Shown here piece after piece: positions 48,581 to 60,046 of a DNA stretch of 64,000 nt. Both the position numbers and the translations under genes were made by a program. The number at the start of each line of letters is the position of its first letter. Within the stretch, counting starts at the first letter, position 1. Origin of the DNA: Zarea fungicola (Eukaryota; Ascomycota; Sordariomycetes; Hypocreales; Cordycipitaceae). Location: assembly GCA_900169235.1 (NCBI GenBank), contig FWCC01000309.1, forward strand, positions 1 through 64,000. The letters run 5' to 3'. Below the pieces are notes generated by a model that made no database searches, was not told the origin of the DNA, and was given only the letters and a program-made list of their open reading frames with translations.

Positions 48581-48955
48581 ATGGATGGCCATAACATTGG
48601 CCTGCACTTGTACAAAATCCGGACACGGCGACAGTCGAAAGGATGCAAGGAAAACGGCAAGATAGAGACCGTAACGGAGACTCGCATCACCTGGACACAT
48701 TTCTCGGACAAATTCGGAGACATGTACCACATCCTGTCGAAAAAGTTTGGCCATCAAATGGATAAATCATTCTCAGACGGCGTTGCCGTGAAGGTGCGCA
48801 CTCTGCCGAGACGGCGTCTTGAAAGGTTCGGCTTTGCCTACGTGGCACCCGATGCAGATCAATCGGGGCCAAGGCTACCACGCTGCAAAACATCGGTGCA
48901 GGATAGGTTGACCTCGCCCGAAGTGCTCAGGCCAATTTTTTTGTTTTGGAGGTAG
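48581..48955 (+). CDS. Orphan ORF downstream of the pogo-like gene
   Basis: A 124-codon frame beginning MDGHNIGLHLYKIRTRRQSK and ending in VLRPIFLFWR. The frame stays open upstream to 48503. I recognise no domain. It is rich in Arg and Lys in two patches (RTRRQSKG, RTLPRRRLERFG). It could be a second exon of the pogo-like gene through a possible 204-nt intron (48316-48519), a separate small gene, or chance coding potential. Confidence 0.3.
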   Translation: MDGHNIGLHLYKIRTRRQSKGCKENGKIETVTETRITWTHFSDKFGDMYHILSKKFGHQMDKSFSDGVAVKVRTLPRRRLERFGFAYVAPDADQSGPRLPRCKTSVQDRLTSPEVLRPIFLFWR

Positions 48956-49813
48956 GCTAGAAGAGTTACTCAAACGGGGTATGGCTGTCAGCGTTGCCGC
49001 CATGATGGTTGATCAGAACCCGGGTGATGAGACTGGGTGATGTGCACTTCTCTATCAACCGTGTTTCAAAAAATTTGCAAAGTATTAAATCTGCGATGAA
49101 GGAGGGCTCTTCTTGATGGCCTAGATAGCATAGTTTGTAATCTAGAATTTAGTTCAATTCAATTGGCGTAGTAGCGTTAAATTTATATCCGTCATTTCTC
49201 AAGAGATAGTGTTTGCTCTACACTCCTTGGGCAATATGGCCATAGGCAAGCGTGGAGCTTCGAATTTCCCTTGTTTTTATTGTGGTCGACACTCGTTTTA
49301 CAACAGCCGCACTCCAGAACGACTGCGCGATTCTCAACCAGACGACACGTAGAGCCTGCTAATACGACTGCCCGCTGTGTTTGGCCCTGGGGTCGTACGG
49401 AGACTTCCCCCCCCCCTTGATTCGGCCACACCTCCATTCTTATGCTTTTAGGCGCATCGGGTTACTGATACTTAGACCCGAAAAAGTCACATTGCTAGTT
49501 GTAAATGTAGTGACATGGCTTGCGGAGCGGGGATGCCCGCCCTGCAAGCTCGGGTAAAGCTCCGTTCTGGTGCTTCTAACCGCATCGTACAATGCAGACC
49601 CAGAAAAACTTGGCTTATATAGTTCGAACAGATTCCCCGCGCGCAGATGAAATTGCAATGGATTAAAGACAGTTCAGTCTTTTTCATATTCTCCCTAGCT
49701 TTCTCCGACCTGTGTATACATTTGAACGTGGCTTTTATGCTATAGAGTCAGCTCCAAGGACAAGGACAGCGAAAGTAGCGAAGGAATTTAAGGAGCTGAA
49801 TTACTATTGTGCA
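48956..49813. promoter_or_regulatory. GH31 gene promoter region
   Basis: No gene seen. TATATA at 49616-49621 lies about 195 bases before the GH31 ATG. A two-codon upstream ORF (ATG CTA TAG, 49737-49745) precedes it. A run of C lies at 49408-49417. Confidence 0.4.
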
Positions 49814-51790
49814 ATGATATTTTCCGAGGGAGATCGTTTGGTCTTTGCATTCGATGCCGAAAAACTATGGATCGAGCCATGGGGTGCAAACTCTCTGAGG
49901 ATTCGCGCCACCAAGTTGCCTCGCATGCCAGAGGAAGACTGGGCTCTCTGTCGCCCTGACTCGTCACTGTCTAGCATCCGAATTGATGAAAGCGCTGGTA
50001 CCATCATTAATGGAAAAATTAAGGCTGTCGTGACCAAATCGGGCAAGGTTACGGTGTGGAATTCTAAAGGAGAGCTTCTGCTTGAGGAGTATACACGGCA
50101 TCGCAGGGATGTGCGCGATGTCAAGTGCAGTGCACTCGAGATCGAGGCACGTGAGTTCAAATGCATCCCTGGAACAGAGAACTATCATCTCACCATGCGT
50201 TTCGAGAGTGTAAGCGAAAATGAAAAGATTTATGGCATGGGCCAATATCAACAGCCCTACTTCAACCTCAAAGGTCTCGACCTGGAACTGGCTCAACGCA
50301 ACTCCCAAGCCACCGTACCGTTCGCACTCTCATCTATTGGATACGGCATTCTTTGGAACAACCCTGCCGTGGGACGTGCCGTTCTGGGCCGCAACATCAT
50401 GAGCTTCGAGGCGTACTCCACGACGGCGCTGGACTATTGGGTGGTAGCAGGCGACAGCCCTGCAGAGATTGAAGAGGCTTACGCCAACGCGACCGGCAAG
50501 GTCCCCATGATGCCGGAATATGGACTGGGGTTCTGGCAATGCAAGTTACGCTACCAAACACAGGAGGAGCTTCTCACAGTAGCCAGAGAGTACAAGCGGA
50601 GAGGTCTTCCCCTGGGCCTCATCGTGATTGACTACTTTCACTGGCCGCTACAGGGCGAGTGGAAGTTCGACCCCACGTACTGGCCGGATCCGGATGCTAT
50701 GATCCGGGAGCTGGAAGAGATGGAAGTCGAGCTGATGGTTTCTATCTGGCCCACAGTGGACAAGCGCTCCGAGAACTACACGGAGATGGTCGAGCGTGGC
50801 TACCTCATCCGCGTAGACCGTGGCGTCCGCACCGCCCTAGACTTCCAAGGCGACACAGTCCACTTTGATGCGACCAATCCCGGAGCAAGAGAGTATGTCT
50901 GGGACAAGGTGAGGAAGAACTATTACGACAAAGGGATCAAGGTGTTTTGGCTGGACGAAGCAGAGCCCGAGTACGCGGCTTACGATTTTGACAACTTCCG
51001 ATACCACGCCGGCTCGAACCTGAGCATCGGCAACATCTACCCCGCCGAATACTCGAAGGCGTTTTACGACGGCCTCCGGGCACAGGGACACGACCGCATT
51101 GTGAACCTGGTTCGTTGCGCGTGGGCCGGCAGCCAAAAGTACGGTGCGCTCGTCTGGAGTGGCGACGTCGCCTCGTCATGGTCTAGCTTCCGCAACCAGC
51201 TCGCTGCAGGCTTGCACATGGGCATCGCGGGGATCCCCTGGTGGACTACGGATATTGGAGGATTTCATGGTGGCGACCCAGACGACCTGGCCTTTCGAGA
51301 ACTCTTTGTCCGCTGGTTCCAGTGGGGCGCGTTTTGTCCAGTCTTTCGGCTTCACGGCGACCGAGAGCCACACAAGCCCCAGCTGGGCACCACTGGCGGC
51401 GCAACGTGCCTGAGCGGCGCGGATAATGAAGTGTGGTCATACGGACCAGAAGTATACGACATCTGCGCAAAGTACATGGCTCTTCGTGAGAATATGAGGC
51501 CGTACACGAGGGCACTCATGGAAGCAGCCCATGAAAAGGGAAGCCCCGTAATTCGAACTCTGTTCTATGAGTTTCCAGAAGATGAGCGATGCTGGGAAGT
51601 GGGTGAGCAATACATGTTTGGCAATAAATACCTTTGCTGCCCGGTTCTCAAACCTGGCGTGACAGAAATGGAGGTATACTTGCCAAGGGGTGCAAAATGG
51701 CAGGATGTGGACGGCACCGTCTTGGCAGGAGGTCAAACTTTCAAAGTCAAATGCCCGTTGGATTACATGCCTGTGTTTGGCAGAGTTTAA
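49814..51790 (+). CDS. GH31 glycoside hydrolase (alpha-xylosidase/alpha-glucosidase type)
   Basis: A single exon of 658 residues. The frame is open further 5', but the first ATG is at 49814 (MIFSEGDRLVF), which fits an intracellular protein without signal peptide. The N-terminal beta domain (to about residue 220) includes YGMGQYQQPYFNLKG. The barrel follows with EYGLGFWQCKLRY and IVIDYFHWP. The probable nucleophile is Asp381 in VFWLDEAEPE and the acid/base is Asp451 in LVWSGDVASSW. WWTTDIGGFHGGDP and FRLHGDREPH are later family blocks. The motif pattern and lack of secretion resemble YicI-like alpha-xylosidases more than secreted fungal maltases, but substrate preference is inferred only. An intronless 2-kb gene is somewhat unusual among its neighbours; bacterial origin is possible but untested. 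Confidence 0.9.
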   Translation: MIFSEGDRLVFAFDAEKLWIEPWGANSLRIRATKLPRMPEEDWALCRPDSSLSSIRIDESAGTIINGKIKAVVTKSGKVTVWNSKGELLLEEYTRHRRDVRDVKCSALEIEAREFKCIPGTENYHLTMRFESVSENEKIYGMGQYQQPYFNLKGLDLELAQRNSQATVPFALSSIGYGILWNNPAVGRAVLGRNIMSFEAYSTTALDYWVVAGDSPAEIEEAYANATGKVPMMPEYGLGFWQCKLRYQTQEELLTVAREYKRRGLPLGLIVIDYFHWPLQGEWKFDPTYWPDPDAMIRELEEMEVELMVSIWPTVDKRSENYTEMVERGYLIRVDRGVRTALDFQGDTVHFDATNPGAREYVWDKVRKNYYDKGIKVFWLDEAEPEYAAYDFDNFRYHAGSNLSIGNIYPAEYSKAFYDGLRAQGHDRIVNLVRCAWAGSQKYGALVWSGDVASSWSSFRNQLAAGLHMGIAGIPWWTTDIGGFHGGDPDDLAFRELFVRWFQWGAFCPVFRLHGDREPHKPQLGTTGGATCLSGADNEVWSYGPEVYDICAKYMALRENMRPYTRALMEAAHEKGSPVIRTLFYEFPEDERCWEVGEQYMFGNKYLCCPVLKPGVTEMEVYLPRGAKWQDVDGTVLAGGQTFKVKCPLDYMPVFGRV

Positions 51791-52256
51791 TGGGCATCAA
51801 AGAGGTCCAGGTCAATTAAACATGAGCTCGTGTCTCTCGAGGCCACTCATCCACATAGTCGCCCAGCCATTCCTCCAAGGTATCAACCACAGCATACACT
51901 TTTCTTTCAATCTAAAAATAAATAAATCATCAGTTACTCTTAATCCATGCTTCGTGCAACACTGTTTCAAATTTCTGACTACGATCAATTACAATCTATC
52001 TGCCAGATGCATGCACTCACCCTACCCTATATGGAAAACGAAGAAAAAGGACATGACATCATAGCGCGTTTGCCGATCTGGTGCAGCGCGGGCCTCGTGG
52101 AGCCCGCTAACTCCCCGGAAAAGTCTAAAGATTTACGCTATTTCGGCTGTCCAGGGGGGCAGTAGAGTGGCACGATACCCATATATCTTTCAGTGATTGC
52201 ATCATGGTTTTTTCACGTCCGTCTCCTGTCAAACTCGTGGGGTAACAACAGCGATA
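51791..52256. promoter_or_regulatory. Intergenic region before large hydrolase
   Basis: No gene seen. Confidence 0.3.
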
Positions 52257-54936
52257 ATGACCAAACTCAGTACGACTTCGGTTTCGTTTGCCGTAACGCC
52301 CACGGTCGTGGCGACGTTGTTCTCTCATGTAAGTAACATTTAATATGTAAAATTATCAGTACGCCAATACCTCAGAGCTCCTGTCAGTCTCAGTGTCCGC
52401 ATGCGCCGGACAGGGATGCGACGACTATTCGACAGCAATTCAACACGTCCCAGATGAGCCTCCTGTATGCTAATACAGTGTCTTATGCAATTAGTATTTA
52501 AAGAGGGAGCTTTTGAAAGAAAAACCGACCGCACATCTCTCATATGATGAAGGTCTGCGTCTCATTCGAGCCTTCCTCCAACATGCGGCGCGGCATACGG
52601 TCGAGGATGTGCAAGCATTTACAGGCCAATGGGTGCCAACGCCGCAATGGGTAAAAACCGAGACCATTCGAATCGCGGATGAGCACTTATCGCGGTCCGC
52701 TGACCTCATCAATGAGGATCTTGGCGAGGAAGGTCGCGCTCTTGTCGGCGGTAGCCAATGGTGGAAATGGCGGAAGCCGAAGAAGCCACTTGAAGCAGAA
52801 TGGATTGAGATGCGTGCGCATGCGAATGAGAGAAAGAAGACCAAAGACTCCGGCCAACGCGTGATGCTCTACGTCCACGGCGGTGGCTACTACTTTGGCA
52901 GTGTCGATGAGCATCGATATCAGATGCAGAGACACGCGCGCAAGCTAAAGGCCAGAGTTCTTGCCCCAAGATATCGACTTGCACCCCAGTTTCCGTTTCC
53001 ATGCGGTCTGCAGGATTGCCTTGCGGCATATTTGCATTTGCTGTCGTCTCAGGACCCTAGCACAATCATCCTGGCTGGAGACTCGGCCGGCGGCGGCATG
53101 GCCATGGCATTGATGTGCCTTCTGCGCAACCAAGGCGTGCCACTTCCCGCTGGTGCCATCCTCATCAGCCCCTGGGTTGACTTGACGCATTCCTTCAAGA
53201 GTGTTGCAGATGACTCGCCAATGGACTACATCCCACCAAACGGCTTCCACCACAGACCTTCAAAAGCATGGCCACCCCCAAATGACGACGACATTTTGGA
53301 AATCAAGAGAGATGCAGGCCAATTAAAGCGTGTACGAACGGGACTTAGTAGTGCTAAGAATGTGGAAGACGATGCTACACCAGAGTTCCAGCACACGCCC
53401 GATGAACGACAGTATATCAATCTCAAGATTGATGGCGAGCCAGTGATGATAAAGGACCAGATTCATGTTAGTTCAGAATTTCTGGCCTGATATAACCTCT
53501 TTACTGATAATGATTAGCTCTATACCACGAATGCGCTGTTAACCCATCCACTCGTCAGCCCGGTTCTCCAACCCACACTCGGTGGACTTCCGCCATTGCT
53601 AATCATGGTTGGAGGAGGAGAGATCCTGCGAGATGAACAAGTCTATCTGGCTCACAAGTCTGCCAACCCTCAAAAATATGCTCCACCAAGAGAAAGACTC
53701 TCAGCTACAGACTTGGCTCGCCTCAACAAATACAAGCCGACGGATGTGCAACTACAAATCTGGGATGACCTATGTCATGTCACACCAACACTCAGCTTTA
53801 CTAAGCCAGCAAAGTACATGTACAGATCCATTGCACAGTTTGGAGCATGGCTGCTAGCAAGGGCCCAGCAGCGCGGCATCGAAATCCTTGATGATGACCA
53901 GATCTCCATCATATCCTCTTCTGGTTCCGAGACCCAGGTTGCCAATGGCGGGTTAAAAGATGAGCACATGCCCAAGCCAGAGGAGATTGCTGATGTAGCA
54001 GCTGGACAAATTGGCAAGGCGGGAGACCCTCTGCCGGCATTCAGGAATCATATGATTCGCCAGCGTGTCACCCGCCATGGTGTCACTCTCCCGCTTGCAC
54101 CAGAGAAGGAACTTCAAGGGTGCAGCATTGATCCCGGCGAAGTTGGCGTTTTCAAAGCTGGCACGGCAAAGAAATGGCTCGCCACCAGGCGCGACTATGA
54201 CATCCGCTATGCCAGCGTAAAGGCCAAGGTACATAAGCAGCTCGTTGAAGATCTTGTCACTGGTTTCCAAGATTTTGGCCCTGGAGAGCATCCGCCGCCC
54301 GCTGCTCTCGCGGGCAGACGCAAGCTGGAGTCCCATATGGCGGAGACGAAGAAGAAGAGAAGCCTTGGACTGGCTCTTTGGTCATTATGGGGATCTAAGC
54401 ATGACGAGGACACTATGGAGAGAGAACTTCAAGCCGAGGGAAACCCAGAAACGGAAGTTGTCAAAGACGAGGGTGAAGATCGCGTTCCTCCTAGAGAACG
54501 AGATGACACACAGCTAGACGAATCTCAGAATCCAGAAGATGCGACAAGTAGAAGCCGTTCCCGTCGCAGAACCGTTGTTGATAACCATCAAACGGAAGAG
54601 GAGGACAGAACCGAGGACACTCCTGTGGCCCAGCTTATACACAAGCGGCAGGAGCAAGAAGCTGCCAACCCGGGCCTGCTGAGCCCAAACTATGTACCAG
54701 AGACGGGCGTTGCTGGCAAACGACCGTATATCCAAGGCCTGGCGTTGCCGTTCAGTCTGAGCAAAGAAGCTGAAACTGCCAGCATGCTTACTTTAACCTC
54801 TGCTGGGACGCCTGGTACGACGCCGGGCACAGAGGTGAACAAACAGCTGGCTACGCCAAACGTGGCAGGCAATGGCCACGGAGATTCACCAGCCGAGGCC
54901 CCGGCCGCATCGGTGCATGATGGTGTTGCCGTGTAG
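52257..54936 (+). CDS. Large alpha/beta-hydrolase (HSL-like lipase/esterase)
   Basis: Three exons (52257-52328, 52495-53466, 53518-54936) give 820 residues. The small first exon (MTKLSTTSVSFAVTPTVVATLFSH) joins YLKRELLKEKPTAHLSYDEGL across a 166-nt intron. The hydrolase core has HGGGYYFGS (His152), the elbow GDSAGGG (Ser221), VDLTHSF, and after the second intron YTTNALLTHPLVSPVLQP and LLIMVGGGEILRDEQ with a likely acid residue. IWDDLCHVTPTL supplies the likely catalytic His. The second intron falls inside the core and must be removed to rebuild it. The C-terminal 330 residues have a conserved-looking RHGVTLPLAPEKELQG stretch and then charged, Pro-rich disordered sequence. Size and layout match a conserved filamentous-fungal family related to hormone-sensitive lipase; the natural lipid or ester is unknown. 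Confidence 0.9.
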
Positions 54937-55295
54937 TTTTTGATGTTTATATACCCACAGCCTGACACTGGACAGGCACCAGTCGTTGTAATTGTGACAT
55001 TTGTTTATAGCCTGTCGTTAACTGGTACTAGACCACAAGCAAAGCTCGATTTCTTTGTGCAAAGAATAGTATTTTTAAAATCTTGAGGTTTGTATGCATT
55101 CCAATTTTTCGTTTTGGCTATAGTGATACATTGGTTGATATTTTACATTCGGGAGGGTATATACAGCCGTGTGCAGTCCCCGACGACCTGCAAGCGACTT
55201 TTGTCATCCTCTGCATCTCTCCTGCTTGTACAGGTTTTCTGTCGACAGATTTGTATTGCGCTGATCTCGTACATGTGGTATTGCGTGCCGCTCCA
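54937..55295. other. Convergent 3' region
   Basis: No gene seen between the large hydrolase and MRPL27, which face each other. Confidence 0.35.
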
Positions 55296-55706
55296 TTAAT
55301 CGACGCCGTTGTATCGTTTCCATTGCTCAACGTAAAAGTATGGATCCTGGGGACCCTTTTGTAGGCCCTTGTAGTCGCCGGGTTCGGCATATACTTGTCG
55401 ACTCACGAAGGGGGTAAGCTGCAAGTGATTACACTGGTTAGCGATGTGATCCCTAAAATTCAACACGCAGAGCAGGGAGGTTGTTCCGAGCAGCTAACGA
55501 GGCCTGCATACCTTGAAGTCTTTCAGGTTCTCCGGCACAGCATACGTGCGCACTTTGTTCCATTCGATGACGTATCCTCCGTACTTTGTGTGACGACCCA
55601 TCGAACCGGTACGGTTTCCCTTGTAGAAGCCCTTGGCGACATCCTTGGTGGTGAGCTTCAGGTGTCGGTACTGTCCAACCACTGAAAGAGAAGGAGTTGG
55701 TCTCAT
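55296..55706 (-). CDS. MRPL27: Mitochondrial ribosomal protein MRPL27 (mL41)
   Basis: Two exons (55706-55512, 55418-55296) give 105 residues. The protein is part of the large mitochondrial ribosomal subunit. The conserved block LKLTTKDVAKGFYKGNRTGSMGRHTKYGGYVIEWNKVRTYAVPENLKDFK lies in exon 1 (quoted in part by its ends: LKLTTKDVAKGF and VPENLKDFK). After a 93-nt intron comes LTPFVSRQV, then GPQDPYFYVEQW. The short basic N-terminus MRPTPSLSVVGQYRHL suits mitochondrial import. A TTTCAG inside it could be an acceptor for a further upstream exon, but the ATG gives the family's usual start, so I keep it. The gene is divergently oriented to TRAPPC11. Confidence 0.93.
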
Positions 55707-56301
55707 CGTATCGGACTTTTGCGCCGCAACGCTGGTTGGTTAGATTTATAGATACAATTTGATGTCTTTTACGGCCGATAGGCTTTGTTCGGGGCCAGCA
55801 AACGATGGTTGGTTAAAGAATTGAATTGTGGGAGAGATTGTTGCGATTTGAATTCGGCGCACCTTGAAATTTCCCTAAAGCTGCCCAGGTTCGCGCAGTG
55901 CAGAAAGACACCCGGCAAATCGCGTTGTTCCGGCTCCGACAAGCAGCTCTAGGCGCGACCCACCATTATTGTACCTGGCCCGCACTTGTGGAAGCTATGC
56001 CGCCAACCTAGCCCAGAGTCGGACCAGCATCGACATACGTTTTTTTGGCCAAATAACTTCGTCGCATTCTACAACCCTTGAATTTTTTTTTTGGGTGACC
56101 TGCAATCTCCAAGTTGATATTGCAATAAATTGGATTTTCCTAATTAGAATGGCATTCTGCAAGGTAGATATTTAGCATTTAACGGAAATCTTGACGAGGG
56201 GCAGAAGCTAACAACTGTTCGACTGGTGCTAGTAATCGGCAGTCGGTCTCCCCTCGTTTCCTAGACGAGATTCTCGGTGTAGGCGCCCGTAAACATAGAA
56301 A
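55707..56301. promoter_or_regulatory. Divergent promoter region of MRPL27 and TRAPPC11
   Basis: No gene seen in 595 bases shared by two head-to-head housekeeping genes. T-rich runs at 56040-56045 and 56086-56093 are present. Confidence 0.4.
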
Positions 56302-59300
56302 ATGGACGGATATCCGCTAGGAAGTCTCGACCACAATGTGCCTCTGGTCATATTTTCAGGACTGACATCCAACTCGGTCGAAGTTGAGCTTGATGCAACG
56401 CTGCGTGGGGAGGCTGCCCTGCTGCGCTCCGATCTTCCTCCGCTGGACAGCAAAGAGGCGGAGATTTTAGAGCAGTACTTTGGGAATGTGGACAGTGATG
56501 GGCAATCATGGACGGCTGTCTCAAGAGAAGAGCCATATCGACTCCGAATCAAGTCTGTGGGACGTGTGAGTGGGATTACCTGGGATGCTGTGACGCCCAA
56601 TGCGCTGACCCTCGTAGACATATCCTCTTCCCCCAAAGCGAGCACCCTTACCAGGAGATGCCGAGCCAACAAGACCGAATCCCATACTTCACTCGCCGTT
56701 CTCACCACTCAGTCCTGCATCCACTCTATATCCCGACGGACTGATAAATTCAACATGGATACAGAAGCACCAAGAACTGGTCCCCAGTGTCTTTGCGTGC
56801 TGCTACACCTTGACGAACGATCCAACCGCGGCAACTCTACAAGACAATCGTCTGAAATCAGACATAAATAACATCAAGAAGACCCTAACAGAAACTGGGT
56901 ACAAGACACGACTGGCGGTCATTTTTGTCCAGGGCAAAGGTGATGGAAGCTCACCGTCCATCACGGACCAAATATCGGAGCGACTGGAAAACATTCGAAA
57001 AGGAACCGCCATGGATCCAAAGGCCATATTTTATATTCACCCGCAGGGCTCTGCTTCTGACTTGAAGCAGGTTGCCGACAGCATTCTAGCTAGCATATAC
57101 GGGACTGCCATTGAATACTATAGAGACCTTGGTCGGCATGCGCGAAAGAAGCGCTCTCGGGGCGTCGTACCGCAGCCGACGGTTCCACCGACATCAGGCA
57201 CATCGCAAACATTGTCGTTGCCTGATTGGAATTTTCGCTATGACTTCAAAACAGCCATTTTTGCAGAGTTTCGGCAAGAAGCGGACCCGGCCATTCGATC
57301 ATTCGAACAGGCATATGAGATTCTCTTGGGACAGGACGTAATGGACACAATACCAAGCTGGAGTCCTCGTTGGAATGAAGCGCGCCTACTTGCCGACATT
57401 ATTTCAATACGTTGCTTACGGCTAAACCTCTGGATGAACCAGCCAAGCCTTGCGGTACGGCGCTGGCAAGCGCACCGAGATCGTATTGGAGACTTTGTCG
57501 ACCGACGAGGTCGAGGCACAAATAACTATGGTTGGCAAGCTTGGGAAGCCCGATGGGCTCTACTTATGGCTCAACTAATAGAAAATGTGGAATTGCCTGA
57601 CCTTGCGCCGTCGACCATGAGGCTGTATTTACAACCCGAAAAAGCTGTTCTTGGCGAAAGACTGCACCCGTGGGAGCTGCTCCACCACACTGGCTACTGG
57701 TATCGAATTGCTGCTCGGCATATTGGCGCGCGGCGGACTCTTGCTCTTATGATACCCGACGAAGATCGCGTTCGGCCAGGTGGATCGAGAGATGCAAACT
57801 CGCAGCAGTACGACACGTATTTGTGTCCCCCACCACATAAAGAGTATCCGATGGAAGGCGAAGGGGTTGATCATGCACAGCTTATTATCGACTGCTTGAT
57901 TGCTGCGCGGACCCAATTTCAAGGGCGTAAGCAGCTTCGAATAGCGGCTGAGTTATCGCTGGAGTGTGCCCGTGAGATGTCCCGGCTCGAGGCATGGCAA
58001 GATGTCTTGGCTATGCTTCGACCAATATGGGAGGACCTGTCATTCCGAAGCGAAAATTGGGTGAGCATCACGGAAGAACTCTGCTGGCTAATGCGCCGAG
58101 CCGCCGTTGCTGCCGGCCGAGGCGAGTTAATTGTTGCGATTGACTGGGAGCTATTGCATAGAAAGTTTACGAAACGTCCCCACTGGCATTATGACATTGG
58201 AAAGAGCCTCGACGGTACGAAGTTGGAAGATAAACCATCGGTGGATGTTTCTGAAGGATCGACAACTGGCTTTATTTCTGCTTCATTTGCGTTTCGGAGC
58301 AAGGAGAGCAAAGCGGGTGATTTCTGCAAGGCCCAATTGTCTCTAGTTTCTAATGCCATGCCTGGCTCTGCGCCTGTAACTCTGTCCAACTTGCGCATCG
58401 AATTTGATGGCGGTTTGAAGCCTATAACACTAGAGCATTCTCCGTCAACCATTGGCAAACCAACAACGGGTCCGGTGTCAATACGCCACGTAACTTTGGA
58501 GGAGGAGTTTGGCGCGGGCTCTGAGGATGAGCTGCCCACCAAACTGCATGGTGGCAGTGATTTGACGCTACATTCTGGCCAAACACTTGTTATCGAAATG
58601 GCGATACCTCTGCGCGAAGCAGGCGATGTCGAGCCACTAGCTGTCACCTTCAACATCGAGACAAAGGCATTCGACTTGAGCATGACACTACCGTTTAGAG
58701 ACACAGATTCGATTGTTGGATGGTTCAGTCCAGGCTTAAGCAAACCTCGCAAAGCGCGAATGGATTCTAGAACACTCAACGTACAGCCTCGGCCACCGAA
58801 GCTGGTAATCAAGCTTGCACGCCAGCTTTCACAGTACTATGCCAATGAGCCTATCACGCTGGACGTTATCTTTCAGAATGACGAAGACGAGGCTGCCACT
58901 GCCAAGTTGGATGTTCATGCATTCGGCAAGATTTTACCCATCTTCCGGGTTTTGGCACAAGGCACAGAACATGCAACCGACGCACAAGCCGAGGGAGAGT
59001 CGGAGCTAGTTGGTATTGGCCTCGGCAAGATTGACAGCTCGTCGTCGCGCGAACTCAAGATCGCAATTGATGCCATCGATGGTCCAATGGCGTACGAATT
59101 TCAGCTTAGGGCTACCTACCACCTGGAAACAGACTCTGCGACGCCGATTATTCAGGAATTTTCGGTCCTTCTAAACCTGGTGAACGCTTTCGAGGCAAAC
59201 TATGATCTGGTACCGAGGTTACATCCCGAGCCATGGCCAAGCTTGTTTGATCCCGAGGGTCTGGACAACGTCGATGAGGAAGACGGGAAGCAACGGTCAC

Positions 59301-60046
59301 CAACTGGGCTGATCCAGCGATGGTGCCTCTTGTCACATTATGCATCATTTGCGCAAGAAAATGTCCGAGTCATTGATACAGATGTTGAAGTGACGGAATG
59401 TGTTGGCGGGGCACGACACAACGTTATTAAACTCAGCCCCATTACAGAAGCCAACGGCCTATTGATTGAGCCGAAGACGATGCACGAAGCCCAGTTTGAG
59501 GTTGAGGCACAGAAGATGCTCCTGGAGGATCGTAGCCCAGTCACTCTTGATCTCAGCTTCAAAATCAAGTGGCGCCGTGGTGACGCACCAGAAGACAGCC
59601 CTATAAACACTACAACGATGCCAGTTGGTCGCTATCTTGTGCTAGGTTCGGAGCCTCGGGTGCTAGCCACTGTATTCCATGGAGAACCAGATGAGACGAG
59701 CATGATGCAGCTGGACCTTACGATTGAGAACCCGTCCAACCACCTACTCACGTTTGGGCTAACTATGGAGCCGAGCGATGAGTTTGGATTCTCGGGCGCC
59801 AAGCAGACGACGTTGCATATGCTGCCAATGTCGCGACGGACAATAACCTACCGTCTGCTGCCGCTTGCGAGGGGCACTTACATTAGGCCTGGGCTAGTGG
59901 TACGGGACAAGTACTTTCAAAAAGTGTTACGGATCATACCAACAGAGGGCATGAAGATTGATAAAGACGGTCTATTAGTTTGGGTACCTGGGCTTGGCGG
60001 CGACGGCGACGAGCAAAGTGAGGGAGACGCCGACGACGAGGAGTAA
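56302..60046 (+). CDS. TRAPP complex subunit TRAPPC11 (foie gras/gryzun)
   Basis: Two exons (56302-56565, 56618-60046) give 1,230 residues. TRAPPC11 is a subunit of TRAPPIII-type tethering complexes in ER-to-Golgi traffic and autophagy; yeast lacks it but filamentous fungi keep it. The start MDGYPLGSLDHNVPLVIFSGL is typical. The 52-nt intron joins LRIKSVGR to TYPLPPKRAPLP; its removal also reveals LHSPFSPLSP and the conserved STWIQKHQELVPSVFACCYTL. The middle (about 250-550) is the helical foie-gras domain, with DSFEQAYE-like FEQAYEILLG and RWQAHRDRIGDF. The C-terminal half (about 640-1210) is the beta-rich gryzun region with repeated strands such as LSQYYANEPITLDVIFQN. The tail is acidic. 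No frameshift is seen over 3.4 kb, so the gene is intact. Confidence 0.92.

Noticed and set aside
49712..49813. N-terminal extension of the GH31 protein
   Set aside because: The extended frame would start at GTG; the first ATG is at 49814 and the family domain begins after it.
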